This document shows positions 13,462 to 21,080 of a DNA stretch of 31,434 nt, piece after piece (position 1 is the stretch's first letter; each line of letters opens with the position of its first letter). The notes under the pieces are model-generated. The model made no database searches. It was not told the DNA's origin and saw nothing but the letters and a program-made list of their open reading frames with translations. The translations under genes and the position numbers were made by a program. This DNA comes from Rubritepida sp. (GTDB taxonomy: Bacteria > Pseudomonadota > Alphaproteobacteria > Acetobacterales > Acetobacteraceae): NCBI GenBank assembly GCA_014376425.1, contig JACMRO010000175.1:1-31434 (forward strand), written 5' to 3'.

Positions 13462-15642
13462 TCAACCCAGGTCAGCGCGCGGGCCGCCGCGCCACAAGCG
13501 CTTGCGAACATGCTGGCTCAGCCGGGGAAGGTAGTGCGGCAGAAAACTGCGCATCGAACCACGTGTGCGATCCAGCTCCCTGGTCAGCCAGCCCATCTCC
13601 TGCCGGAGCAAACCGATTTCGGCGGCCATGCGGTCCTGCTCATGCAGCAGCGACTGAGCTTCGTCCAGCAACTCGAACTCGCGGCTGCGCGGATCGGATT
13701 GCGGACAGGCTGTGGGGTTGGGGAGCGTCGCCCGCGGTTCCTCCTCGTGCAGGGCCTGATGCAGCGCTTCCGCCGCTTCCAGCTGCTCCTGCATAAGCCG
13801 GGCCGCCGCCCCCTCCAACTTCGCGTCCCGCAGGGACAACAGGGCGGCTGCCTGCTCGGCCCGCACCGCCGGCCGCCGTTCGTCCACCAGCATCTCGATC
13901 GAATTCACCAGAAAATCCCTGAAGGTCGTCGGGTCGGCCCAGCGGCCAGCGAATTCGGCGGCGCGCCGGCGGGCCGCCAGCATCTCGTCGGGGCTTTGCA
14001 GCAGCCGGACGGAATGGGCCACGAACCCATCCCAGTCCATGGCCAGCAGGGCCGGGTCGCGCTGCAGGTCTAGTGCGGGCATCTCGTCGCTGTGAAGGGC
14101 CACGACAGGGCAGCCCTTGGCCAGGGTCTCACGCACGCTTTCCCCCCCGGTCAGGGGCCACGTATCGAGGAACAATTCGAGCAGGCGCCCCCAGCTATGC
14201 CCCGACACGTAGCGTTCGACCACGCACATCCGCGCCCTGGCCGGGCTGCCCGCGATGAAGGCGCGGATCGACGGGTTGTCACCGCTGCCGCCCACCACAA
14301 AGGCCACGTCCGGGCAGGCAAGCAGGATGCGCTCGACGGCCCGCAGGAATGGCTCGGTGATCTTCATCAGCCTGCAATACGTGCCGATCAGGCGGAAGCC
14401 CTGCGGCATGGAAGCACCCTCACGGGCCACCTCCTCGGGCCGTACCGGCGGGTTGAGCGCATTCAGGTCCCAAGGTGTGGCGAAGTACTGCACACGGGCC
14501 TCGCCCCAGCCCGCCTGAACCGGGTCGCTGCCCCAGCTGTTGTAGACGGCATCGAGGTTGGGCACCGGCCAAACCGCCATGCCACCCTGCAGGAAGATCT
14601 GCACGGGCGCGGCGCGGCGGGCGAACAGCGCCGTTGGCAGGCTGTAATTTACGTCCGATATCAGCACCGACACCGGGTCGTGCCGCAGCAGGCGTTCGAT
14701 TTCGACGATATGCGCCACGAAGCTCGATAGCGTGCGCCACGACACCTCATGGCACTCGGCCCCCATCTCCCGCAGTTTGTCGAGAAAAACAGGATCGATG
14801 TTGCCCCAGGCGAAGACCGAGAAGCGGAACCGGCCGGGCAGCGCGGTCAGGATCGACGCGATGTGCCCGAGCGGGATCGTCAACGCGTCTTTCGGGTCGG
14901 CACCCATCGCCAGGTAGCCGACAGGGATGACACCGCCGCGGGTGGGCACCGGCCGCGCGGTCGGCCGGCCCGGCAGCGCGCTGCGCGCCATGGCCTCGCC
15001 CAGCGCAGCCATCGGCGCCATGGCCAGCTTGCACTGCCGGACCGGCGAGGGCTCGAACCGGAACACCGAGAAATTGAAGAAATCACCCAGTGAACCCATC
15101 AGCGCGAGCATCGGCTGATCAACCGCGGCCCAGCGTATGATCGCATCGCCCACCGCGTCACGCAGGATGTCCGCCGGCCGGTCAAGATCGTCCCAGAACC
15201 ACTGCAGGCCGTCCTGCAATAGTTGCTGGTAGGCGGCCACGTCGTAGACCTCGCGCACCGTCAGGGCGAGGAGATGGCCCAGCGCCGCGGCCAGGGCAGC
15301 TGCGTCGCCCGCCGCCGTCGCATCCTCGGCCGCCCGCCGGATGGTGGCGAACAGCAGTGCGCCACAGGCTTGCAGCAGCGGCGCGTGGCCCTGCCCGGAA
15401 TGCACCGCGATCCGCTCACGGAGGTCGCTGATGAGAAACTCGCGCTCCGCCGGTTCGATCAGGCCGATGAGCGTGATCGCCACATCCATGAGTTCGGTCC
15501 AGGCCTCGGGCGTGCGGTGGTTGAGGCGCCGGTTCACATCGCCATCGAGCAAGCCGGCGATTGCCGCCAGGGCAACGTGCCCGCCCAATCCCGAGCCAGG
15601 GCGCACAGCTGACCCAGTCTCCTTTGGCATGATGACGTCCAT
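13462..15642 (-). CDS. GT41-like (SPINDLY/OGT-like) glycosyltransferase with C-terminal coiled coil
   Basis: The 726-aa protein has a helical N-terminal region (about 30-220), a GT-B-like domain (about 240-590) and a C-terminal heptad-like region (about 590-695). GT motifs include VSVLISDVNYSLPTALFARR, IFLQGGMAVWPVPNLD, FVVGGSGDNPSIR and FLDTWPLTGGESVRETLAKGCPVVALHSDEMP. The last block resembles the donor-binding region of O-GlcNAc-transferase-like GT41 enzymes (DTFPYNGG in OGT/SPINDLY). It is clearly paralogous to residues 1-550 of the divergent protein at 15830-18490. The ATG at 15642 is preceded by GGGAG (plus-strand 15652-15656). It heads the five-gene minus-strand operon. Donor and acceptor are unknown; a protein or flagellin target is possible but unproven. 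Confidence 0.72.
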   Translation of the reverse strand: MDVIMPKETGSAVRPGSGLGGHVALAAIAGLLDGDVNRRLNHRTPEAWTELMDVAITLIGLIEPAEREFLISDLRERIAVHSGQGHAPLLQACGALLFATIRRAAEDATAAGDAAALAAALGHLLALTVREVYDVAAYQQLLQDGLQWFWDDLDRPADILRDAVGDAIIRWAAVDQPMLALMGSLGDFFNFSVFRFEPSPVRQCKLAMAPMAALGEAMARSALPGRPTARPVPTRGGVIPVGYLAMGADPKDALTIPLGHIASILTALPGRFRFSVFAWGNIDPVFLDKLREMGAECHEVSWRTLSSFVAHIVEIERLLRHDPVSVLISDVNYSLPTALFARRAAPVQIFLQGGMAVWPVPNLDAVYNSWGSDPVQAGWGEARVQYFATPWDLNALNPPVRPEEVAREGASMPQGFRLIGTYCRLMKITEPFLRAVERILLACPDVAFVVGGSGDNPSIRAFIAGSPARARMCVVERYVSGHSWGRLLELFLDTWPLTGGESVRETLAKGCPVVALHSDEMPALDLQRDPALLAMDWDGFVAHSVRLLQSPDEMLAARRRAAEFAGRWADPTTFRDFLVNSIEMLVDERRPAVRAEQAAALLSLRDAKLEGAAARLMQEQLEAAEALHQALHEEEPRATLPNPTACPQSDPRSREFELLDEAQSLLHEQDRMAAEIGLLRQEMGWLTRELDRTRGSMRSFLPHYLPRLSQHVRKRLWRGGPRADLG

Positions 15643-15829
15643 CGCGCTCGTCTCCCTGCCGTCATCGGCCGCAAAAAGCCACGCTCTAGACTGCGCACGG
15701 CCGCTTTGAAATAGCCCGGCCACAACCCGGGCGCGAAAGACGGCAGGCCAAGACGACCGTTCCCTGCGGGTGGACCGGGCTTGCCCGGCCAAGCTATGCA
15801 GCGCCTCCGCCAGGAGAGCGACCCCAGCC
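15643..15829. promoter_or_regulatory. Divergent promoter region between the two GT41-like paralogues
   Basis: This 187-bp gap separates the starts at 15642 (minus) and 15830 (plus) and must hold promoters for both units. I could not place -35/-10 elements confidently and saw no FNR box. Confidence 0.4.
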
Positions 15830-18490
15830 ATGGACTTCGACACATCCCTGGAGACCCTGACACAGGCCGGGCCTGAGGCGCTTGCGCGCCTGCTGCCGCA
15901 GTGGACGGAAGAGCTGCGTGAACTGGATGAAGCAGACGAAGTGGCGTTTGAGGCAAAGCTGCGCGTCGCCATCGCCGAAGCATCGGCAGCGGGGCGCTTC
16001 GCCACCCTCGATGCGTTGTGCAGCCTCTATTACGCCCTCCAGCGCCAGGCCATGGGGCGGGCCATCGCATCCCATTCGGCGGACGGCATGGCAGCCGCGG
16101 TTGGCCGCCTGCTCTCCCTCAGCCCCGCCGAAGTGCCCAATCAGGGCCCGTTCCGCGATACGCTGCGGGTCGGGCTGGGCTGGTATCTCGCCGATCGCGC
16201 AAGGCCGGCCGACCGCCTGCTCGCAGCGCTCGATGCGGCAATCCTGCGCTGGTGCGCCCCCGCCGACCCGATTCTGGACGTTTTGTGCGACCTGGCCGAC
16301 TTCCATTTCCATGCGGTGTGGAGTTTCGAGGCGTCGTCGGCCAGGCAATGCGCGCTTGCCCTGCCGGGCATGCTGCGCCTGGGCCAGGCGATGGCCCGCA
16401 CCCGCCCGCCCCGGCCACCCCAGACAGCCGCGACCGGCGCGGTGCATGTAGGCTTCCTGGCAATGTACGCGGACCTGGCGGCCCCCATCACCGTGGCGCT
16501 GCGCCACCTTGCCCCAGCCCTGTTGCGCGACGGACGCTTCAGGCTGACGGTCTATGCCTGGTCCGACGCGGCGCCGGAGTTCCTCGACTGGCTGCGCAGC
16601 CTGGGCGCGGTCTGCCACCTGGTGCTTGAAGCCCGACCGACGGCGGTGGTCGAGCGGGTGGAGGCGCTGGCCGCGCAGGACCCGCCTTCGGTCCTGATCT
16701 CGGACATGAACACAGCCGTGCCGACGGCGGTCTTCGCACGCCGGCTGGCGCCGGTGCAGGTCTTCCTCCAGGGCGGCCTGCCGGCCTGGCCAGTGCCGAA
16801 CCTCGACGCCGTGCTGAACAGCTTCGGCTTCGACCCGGTGGCGGCGGGCTGGCTTGGCGCGCGCATCCTGGGCTTCGAGACGCCCTGGGACCTGGCGCAT
16901 CTCAACCCGCCCGAACGGCCCGAAGAGGTGGCGGCCGAGCGGGCGGGCCTGTCGCCCGCGCTACGTTGGATCGGCAGCTACGGCCGGCTGGTCAAGGTGA
17001 CCGAGCCCTGCCTGCGCGCCGCCGAGCGCATCCTGCAGGCCTGCCCCGATGTCGGCTTCGTCACCGGCGGCAGTGGTGACGGCCAGGCGATCCGCGATTT
17101 CTTCGCCCGCAGCCCAGTGGGCGACCGCATGGTGCTGGTGGAGCGCTTCGTGCCCGGTCATTCCTGGGGCCGTATCCTCGAAGTATTCCTCGACACCTGG
17201 CCGCTCACCGGGGGCGCATCGGCGCGCGAGATGATCGCCAAGGGCCGCCCGGTGGTGTGCATGCACAGCGAAGAGATGCCGGCCCTGGATTTGCAGCGCG
17301 ATCCGTCGCTGCTGGCGACCGACTGGGATGGCTATGTCGAACGGGCGGTGCATCTCCTACAGGACCCCGTCGCGCATCGGGCGGCCTGCGCGCGCGCCGG
17401 CGCGCTGGCCACGCGGCTCTCGGACCCCGGGCCCTTCACCGCGACCCTGGCCGGGCAGCTCGAAGCGCTGGTCGCCCATGCACGGGACCGCGCCGCGGAT
17501 CCGCGCCGGGCATTCGACGCCGCCCAGCTGCCCGGCATGCGACAGCGCCTGGCCAGCTACTACGCCAGCTTCCGCGGCAAGGAGGCGGCGGTGCTGGTGC
17601 AACAGTCGGTGCCCGGCTTCGTGCCCTATCGCCAGCGGGACTGCCCGTCCTGCGGCCTGCCGCCGGGCGCGCGCCAGCCGGCCGTGCTCACCGCGCGCGG
17701 TCTGGATCTGCTGGCATGCCGCCGCTGCGGCCTGACCTACAGCCGGCAGGTGATGGACGACGCGGTCGATGCCGCCCGCTACCTGGCGTCGGACCTCGAT
17801 CGCGAGTCGCTACGACTGCGCACCTCGGGGCCGTATCTGGAGCTGGAGGCGGCGCGCGCCCGCTACTATCTGCACCGGCTGATACAGGGCGGGCTGAAGC
17901 CTGCCCGGCTGCTGGAAGTCGGTTGTGGCACCGGCACGCTGCTGCTGGAAGCCGAGGCAGCGGGCTGGCAGGCGCTGGGCATCGAGCCCGGGCTGGCGGC
18001 GCAGCAGGTGGCGCGCGAGCGCGGTGCCAGCGTGGTGGGTGGCTACTTCCCGCAGGCCCTGCCGGCGGATGCCACGCCGGTAGAGGCCATCGCCCTGCTC
18101 GACGTGTTGGAGCACTTCGCCGATCCGCGGGCATTGCTGGCGCAGCTGCGGCCGGCGCTGCTGCCCGGCGGCAGGCTGCTGGTCCAGGTGCCGAACTGGG
18201 ACAGCCTGCTGATCCGGCTGGAGGGCGGCGCCAGCTCCACCGTCTGCCCCGGGCATTGGAGCTACTTCACCCCGCGCAGCCTGACCACGCTGCTGGAACG
18301 CGAGGGCTTCCGGACGCTGTCCGTGGAGACGGTGCTGAGCGAAATGGACCGCATCCTGGCCTACCCGCCGGAGCGCGTGATGAGCCAGCTGCGGGCGTTG
18401 CGGCCCGGGACCCAAAGCCTGCCCGACGCCGCCGGGCTGATGGACCTCGGCCTGGGCTACAAGCTGATGGGCGTATTCGCAGCTCCCTGA
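15830..18490 (+). CDS. GT41-like glycosyltransferase fused to zinc-ribbon SAM methyltransferase
   Basis: The 886-aa bifunctional protein. Residues about 1-200 are helical and 205-550 form a GT-B-like domain with PSVLISDMNTAVPTAVFARR, VFLQGGLPAWPVPNLD (311-326), VTGGSGDGQAIR and FLDTWPLTGGASAREMIAKG (453-472). Residues 605-633 form a zinc ribbon (C605-x2-C608, C630-x2-C633). Residues about 690-830 form a class I methyltransferase with motif I LLEVGCGTG (694-702) and LDVLEH (757-762). The ribbon-methyltransferase pair is typical of sugar or small-molecule methyltransferases. The fusion implies that the transferred sugar, or its acceptor, is also methylated. The ATG at 15830 is preceded by GGAG; an ATG at 15770 would add 20 unconserved residues. 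The gene stands alone on the plus strand. Confidence 0.78.
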   Translation: MDFDTSLETLTQAGPEALARLLPQWTEELRELDEADEVAFEAKLRVAIAEASAAGRFATLDALCSLYYALQRQAMGRAIASHSADGMAAAVGRLLSLSPAEVPNQGPFRDTLRVGLGWYLADRARPADRLLAALDAAILRWCAPADPILDVLCDLADFHFHAVWSFEASSARQCALALPGMLRLGQAMARTRPPRPPQTAATGAVHVGFLAMYADLAAPITVALRHLAPALLRDGRFRLTVYAWSDAAPEFLDWLRSLGAVCHLVLEARPTAVVERVEALAAQDPPSVLISDMNTAVPTAVFARRLAPVQVFLQGGLPAWPVPNLDAVLNSFGFDPVAAGWLGARILGFETPWDLAHLNPPERPEEVAAERAGLSPALRWIGSYGRLVKVTEPCLRAAERILQACPDVGFVTGGSGDGQAIRDFFARSPVGDRMVLVERFVPGHSWGRILEVFLDTWPLTGGASAREMIAKGRPVVCMHSEEMPALDLQRDPSLLATDWDGYVERAVHLLQDPVAHRAACARAGALATRLSDPGPFTATLAGQLEALVAHARDRAADPRRAFDAAQLPGMRQRLASYYASFRGKEAAVLVQQSVPGFVPYRQRDCPSCGLPPGARQPAVLTARGLDLLACRRCGLTYSRQVMDDAVDAARYLASDLDRESLRLRTSGPYLELEAARARYYLHRLIQGGLKPARLLEVGCGTGTLLLEAEAAGWQALGIEPGLAAQQVARERGASVVGGYFPQALPADATPVEAIALLDVLEHFADPRALLAQLRPALLPGGRLLVQVPNWDSLLIRLEGGASSTVCPGHWSYFTPRSLTTLLEREGFRTLSVETVLSEMDRILAYPPERVMSQLRALRPGTQSLPDAAGLMDLGLGYKLMGVFAAP

Positions 18491-18867
18491 AGCTCGCAAC
18501 CCACATACAGCCAGGATAGCGAATCGTACCAGTCGGCCTGGCTTTTCGCCGCCATGATGACATTGCGCAACGCGGCATGCGCCCCGGCGGGATGGTAGAT
18601 ATGCTCGCCGACCGCACGGGAGAACAGCTGCACCCGGGCGGTGCGCAGCGCCCGTTGCGCGGCATAGGCGCTCAGCCCGGCCTCAATCCGGCCGGGGTGG
18701 GCTGACACCATCTCCCCCAGGCAGACCGCACCCTCCATCGCCATGCAGGCGCCCCGCCGCGCCAGCCCCAATGCGCAGGCCAAGCCGCCAATTCCGCCGC
18801 CCGCGATGAGGAATGAAGGCGAAGCGGCCCTGCAGATCACACTGACGGTCCGGACCGACCCCGTCAA
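18457..18867 (-). pseudogene. Internally deleted FAD-dependent monooxygenase (salicylate hydroxylase-like) remnant
   Basis: The frame joins an N-terminal FAD-binding motif, SFLIAGGGIGGLACALGLARRG (with GxGxxG), directly to the C-terminal region of the same enzyme family: ACMAMEGAVCLGEM, then YAAQRALRTARVQLFSRAVGEHIYHPAG and YDSLSWLYVG. In intact 3-hydroxybenzoate/salicylate monooxygenases about 250 residues, including the substrate domain and the GD motif, lie between these segments. The junction is near 18750. The remaining 136-residue frame has only a TTG (18867) or GTG start and no clear ribosome site. Its 3' end overlaps the fused glycosyltransferase gene by 34 bp. It cannot be a working hydroxylase. 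Confidence 0.85.
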
Positions 18868-18959
18868 AACGCCTCAAATTATCACACTTCTGAGAGCAAC
18901 CTTTACCTTACCAAGAACTTACTCGATGATGGTAACGATATTGTGCGCATAAAGTTGTT
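18868..18959 (+). promoter_or_regulatory. AT-rich promoter region of the exopolysaccharide locus
   Basis: This stretch is far richer in A/T than the rest of the window and lies directly before the initiating sugar-phosphate transferase. It contains a direct repeat TTACC-TTACC (18903-18912) and an inverted copy GGTAA (18931-18935), which could be an operator. Exact -35/-10 elements could not be assigned. Confidence 0.45.
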
Positions 18960-20126
18960 GTGAAGGACGAGCAGGCCCTGTTGCACGTGCCGAGACCGTC
19001 TGCGCCGTCGTCGAATGTCGACCGCCGCATCGCCCGGCCGACCGCGGGGGTTATGCACGCTACCGTCATCCTTCTTCTGGTCCTGGTCTCGGTTACGGTC
19101 GCTGGCAGCATTATCGGCGTTGGCCTCCCCGTGCTGCCGATTGCGCTTCTGTTCGCGGCTGCCTTTTTCCTCCTGGTGAGCCGTAAGGTTGCCGCGCGGC
19201 GGGACCTAAAGCGCGTCGCAGTTTTCGGCGACGCGGAGTTCGTGGCGGCGGTGAAGGCGGCAGCAGCGGTCGAGGGGGATGCGCTTTGCCTGGCCATGCC
19301 GTCCCCCGACCATGTTGGGCCAGCCCTGCTGCAATTCCTGGCCGCGGCCCGGGCGCGCCATCCGGGGACCATCCTGGTGCAGTTGCCCCCCCAAGCCGCG
19401 GCGCTGCGGCAGCGCCTTCCCCGGCTGCTGGAAACCGAGCCCGCCCTGCTGCTCGTCACCACGCCCGGCGCGCCGCAGGCGCGGCTGGGCCAGCCCGTGA
19501 TGGTGCTGGCCGAAGCCCCCCTGCGGCTGTGCCACGCTCTTCTCAAACGGGCGCTCGACCTGACGATCGCCCTGCCTGCGCTGGTCCTGCTGGCGCCGCT
19601 CTTTCTCCTCATCGCGCTTGCGGTGCGGCTGGAGAGCCCGGGCAGCCCGATCTTCCGGCAGCGACGGATCGGCCGCCTGGGCCAGCCCTTCATCATATTT
19701 AAATTCCGCTCGATGGGGGTCGAGGCGCGCAACGACGGCAAGGCGACGGCGCGGGACGATCCGCGCGTGACCCGGCTGGGCCGCTGGTTGCGCGCGACCA
19801 GCATCGACGAGTTGCCACAGCTGTTTAATGTGGTGCTGGGCGAGATGTCGATCGTGGGGCCGCGACCGCACGTGCCCACCCACCGCGTGGAAGGCGGCAT
19901 CTACGCCGAGGTGATCGCCGACTACGCCGCCCGCCATCGCGTCATGCCTGGCATCACCGGCCTGGCCCAGATCAACGGCATGCGCGGTGGCATCGAGTGC
20001 CAGGAGCGGGCGCAGCGCGGCGTATCGCTCGACCTGCGCTATATTCGCGAATGGAGTTTCACCGGCGACATCCGGATCATTGCGCAAACCCTGCTGGGCA
20101 GAATGACGGGTCGTGATGTATTTTAA
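18960..20126 (+). CDS. Undecaprenyl-phosphate sugar phosphotransferase (initiating glycosyltransferase)
   Basis: The 388-aa protein has two N-terminal membrane helices (about 32-53 and 57-75), a poorly conserved central region, and a C-terminal bacterial sugar transferase domain from about residue 195. Domain motifs are KRALDLTIALPALVLLAPLF, SPIFRQRRIGRLGQPFIIFKFRSM, TRLGRWLRATSIDELPQLFNV and GEMSIVGPRP, then GITGLAQINGMRG. The conserved acidic pair Asp283-Glu284 is intact. It transfers a sugar-1-phosphate to undecaprenyl phosphate and starts repeat-unit assembly on the cytoplasmic face. It has fewer N-terminal helices than WbaP/GumD. The GTG at 18960 is uncertain; an ATG at 19053 would start just before the first helix. 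It overlaps the GH18 gene. Confidence 0.9.
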   Translation: MKDEQALLHVPRPSAPSSNVDRRIARPTAGVMHATVILLLVLVSVTVAGSIIGVGLPVLPIALLFAAAFFLLVSRKVAARRDLKRVAVFGDAEFVAAVKAAAAVEGDALCLAMPSPDHVGPALLQFLAAARARHPGTILVQLPPQAAALRQRLPRLLETEPALLLVTTPGAPQARLGQPVMVLAEAPLRLCHALLKRALDLTIALPALVLLAPLFLLIALAVRLESPGSPIFRQRRIGRLGQPFIIFKFRSMGVEARNDGKATARDDPRVTRLGRWLRATSIDELPQLFNVVLGEMSIVGPRPHVPTHRVEGGIYAEVIADYAARHRVMPGITGLAQINGMRGGIECQERAQRGVSLDLRYIREWSFTGDIRIIAQTLLGRMTGRDVF

Positions 20127-21069
20127 CCCCGGCCGCCGGGCGCTGCTGGGGCTGGCGGCGTTGCCCGCCGCCGGGGGTGCTGCAATGCCTGCGGCGCCGT
20201 TGCTCGCCTATGTGGAGAGCTGGCTGGAACGTCCGGCCACCACGCCCGGGGAGCTGCGCCTGGCCAGCCCGCCCGCTGGGCTTGACCTCATGGCGCTGGC
20301 CTTCGCCCGGCCGGAGATGCGCTATGCCGGTGGCCTGTCGCTGGCCGGCACCGGGCTGCAATTCAGCGCCGGCGGGGCGGTGCTGCGGCAGGGACTGGCG
20401 CTCGCGCGCCGGTCGCGGCCTGGCCTTCGCATCATTCTCTCGGTGGGCGGCGCCACCTACCAGTCGGGCTGGGGCCAGCTTGGCGCCGGGCATGTCGCGG
20501 CACTGGTGACGGATTTCGGGCTGGATGGGGTCGACGTCGATTTCGAGCCGGCCGATCCAGGCTGCGGCCCGGGCGCGGAAGGGCGCGTGCGCTGCCGCAG
20601 CGACGCGGCGCTGATCGGTGCCGTCACAGCGCTGCGGGCGGCGCTGCCCCGCCCGGCGCTGCTGACCGTGGCCGGCTGGTCCACCGGCGCCTATGGCGAG
20701 GGCGCCTTCCGCACCGCCCCCCCCGGTGGGCGCTGGATGGGGTCGATGCTGGGGCTGCTGCGCCACCCGGTGGCGGCCACGATCGATGCGGTGAATGTGA
20801 TGTCCTACGACGCCGGGGCCAGCTACCGGCCCGAACAGGCCGCCGCCGCCTACCGCGCCGCCTGGCCCGGGACGCTGCTGCTGGGGGTGGCCGTGCCCGG
20901 GCCGCATGCAAGCCGGCCGCACGCCACGCTGCGGCATGCCGCGGTGATCGGCGCCATCGCTCGCACCATCTCGCCGGCCGGGGTGTTCATCTATGGGCTG
21001 CTGGGCGAATCGCTGGGGCCGGATGGACCCGCGCTCCTGGCCGCCGCGAGCGGCGGGCTGCGGGGTTGA
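20116..21069 (+). CDS. GH18 chitinase-like glycoside hydrolase, exported
   Basis: The 317-aa protein has a Tat-like or Sec signal (GRRALLGLAALPAAGGAAMPAAP, about 6-28). Its GH18 barrel carries the SxGG motif SVGG (109-112) and the complete catalytic motif DGVDVDFE (DxxDxDxE, residues 137-144, proton donor Glu144), plus VNVMSYDAG downstream. GH18 enzymes cleave beta-1,4-linked N-acetylhexosamine chains by substrate-assisted catalysis. The ATG at 20116 lies inside the end of the initiating transferase gene (11-base overlap); a GTG at 20113 is the alternative. The overlap with the biosynthetic gene suggests it trims or releases the secreted polymer, which would then contain N-acetylhexosamine. 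Confidence 0.87.
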   Translation: MYFNPGRRALLGLAALPAAGGAAMPAAPLLAYVESWLERPATTPGELRLASPPAGLDLMALAFARPEMRYAGGLSLAGTGLQFSAGGAVLRQGLALARRSRPGLRIILSVGGATYQSGWGQLGAGHVAALVTDFGLDGVDVDFEPADPGCGPGAEGRVRCRSDAALIGAVTALRAALPRPALLTVAGWSTGAYGEGAFRTAPPGGRWMGSMLGLLRHPVAATIDAVNVMSYDAGASYRPEQAAAAYRAAWPGTLLLGVAVPGPHASRPHATLRHAAVIGAIARTISPAGVFIYGLLGESLGPDGPALLAAASGGLRG

Positions 21070-21080
21070 GCGCGATGTTC

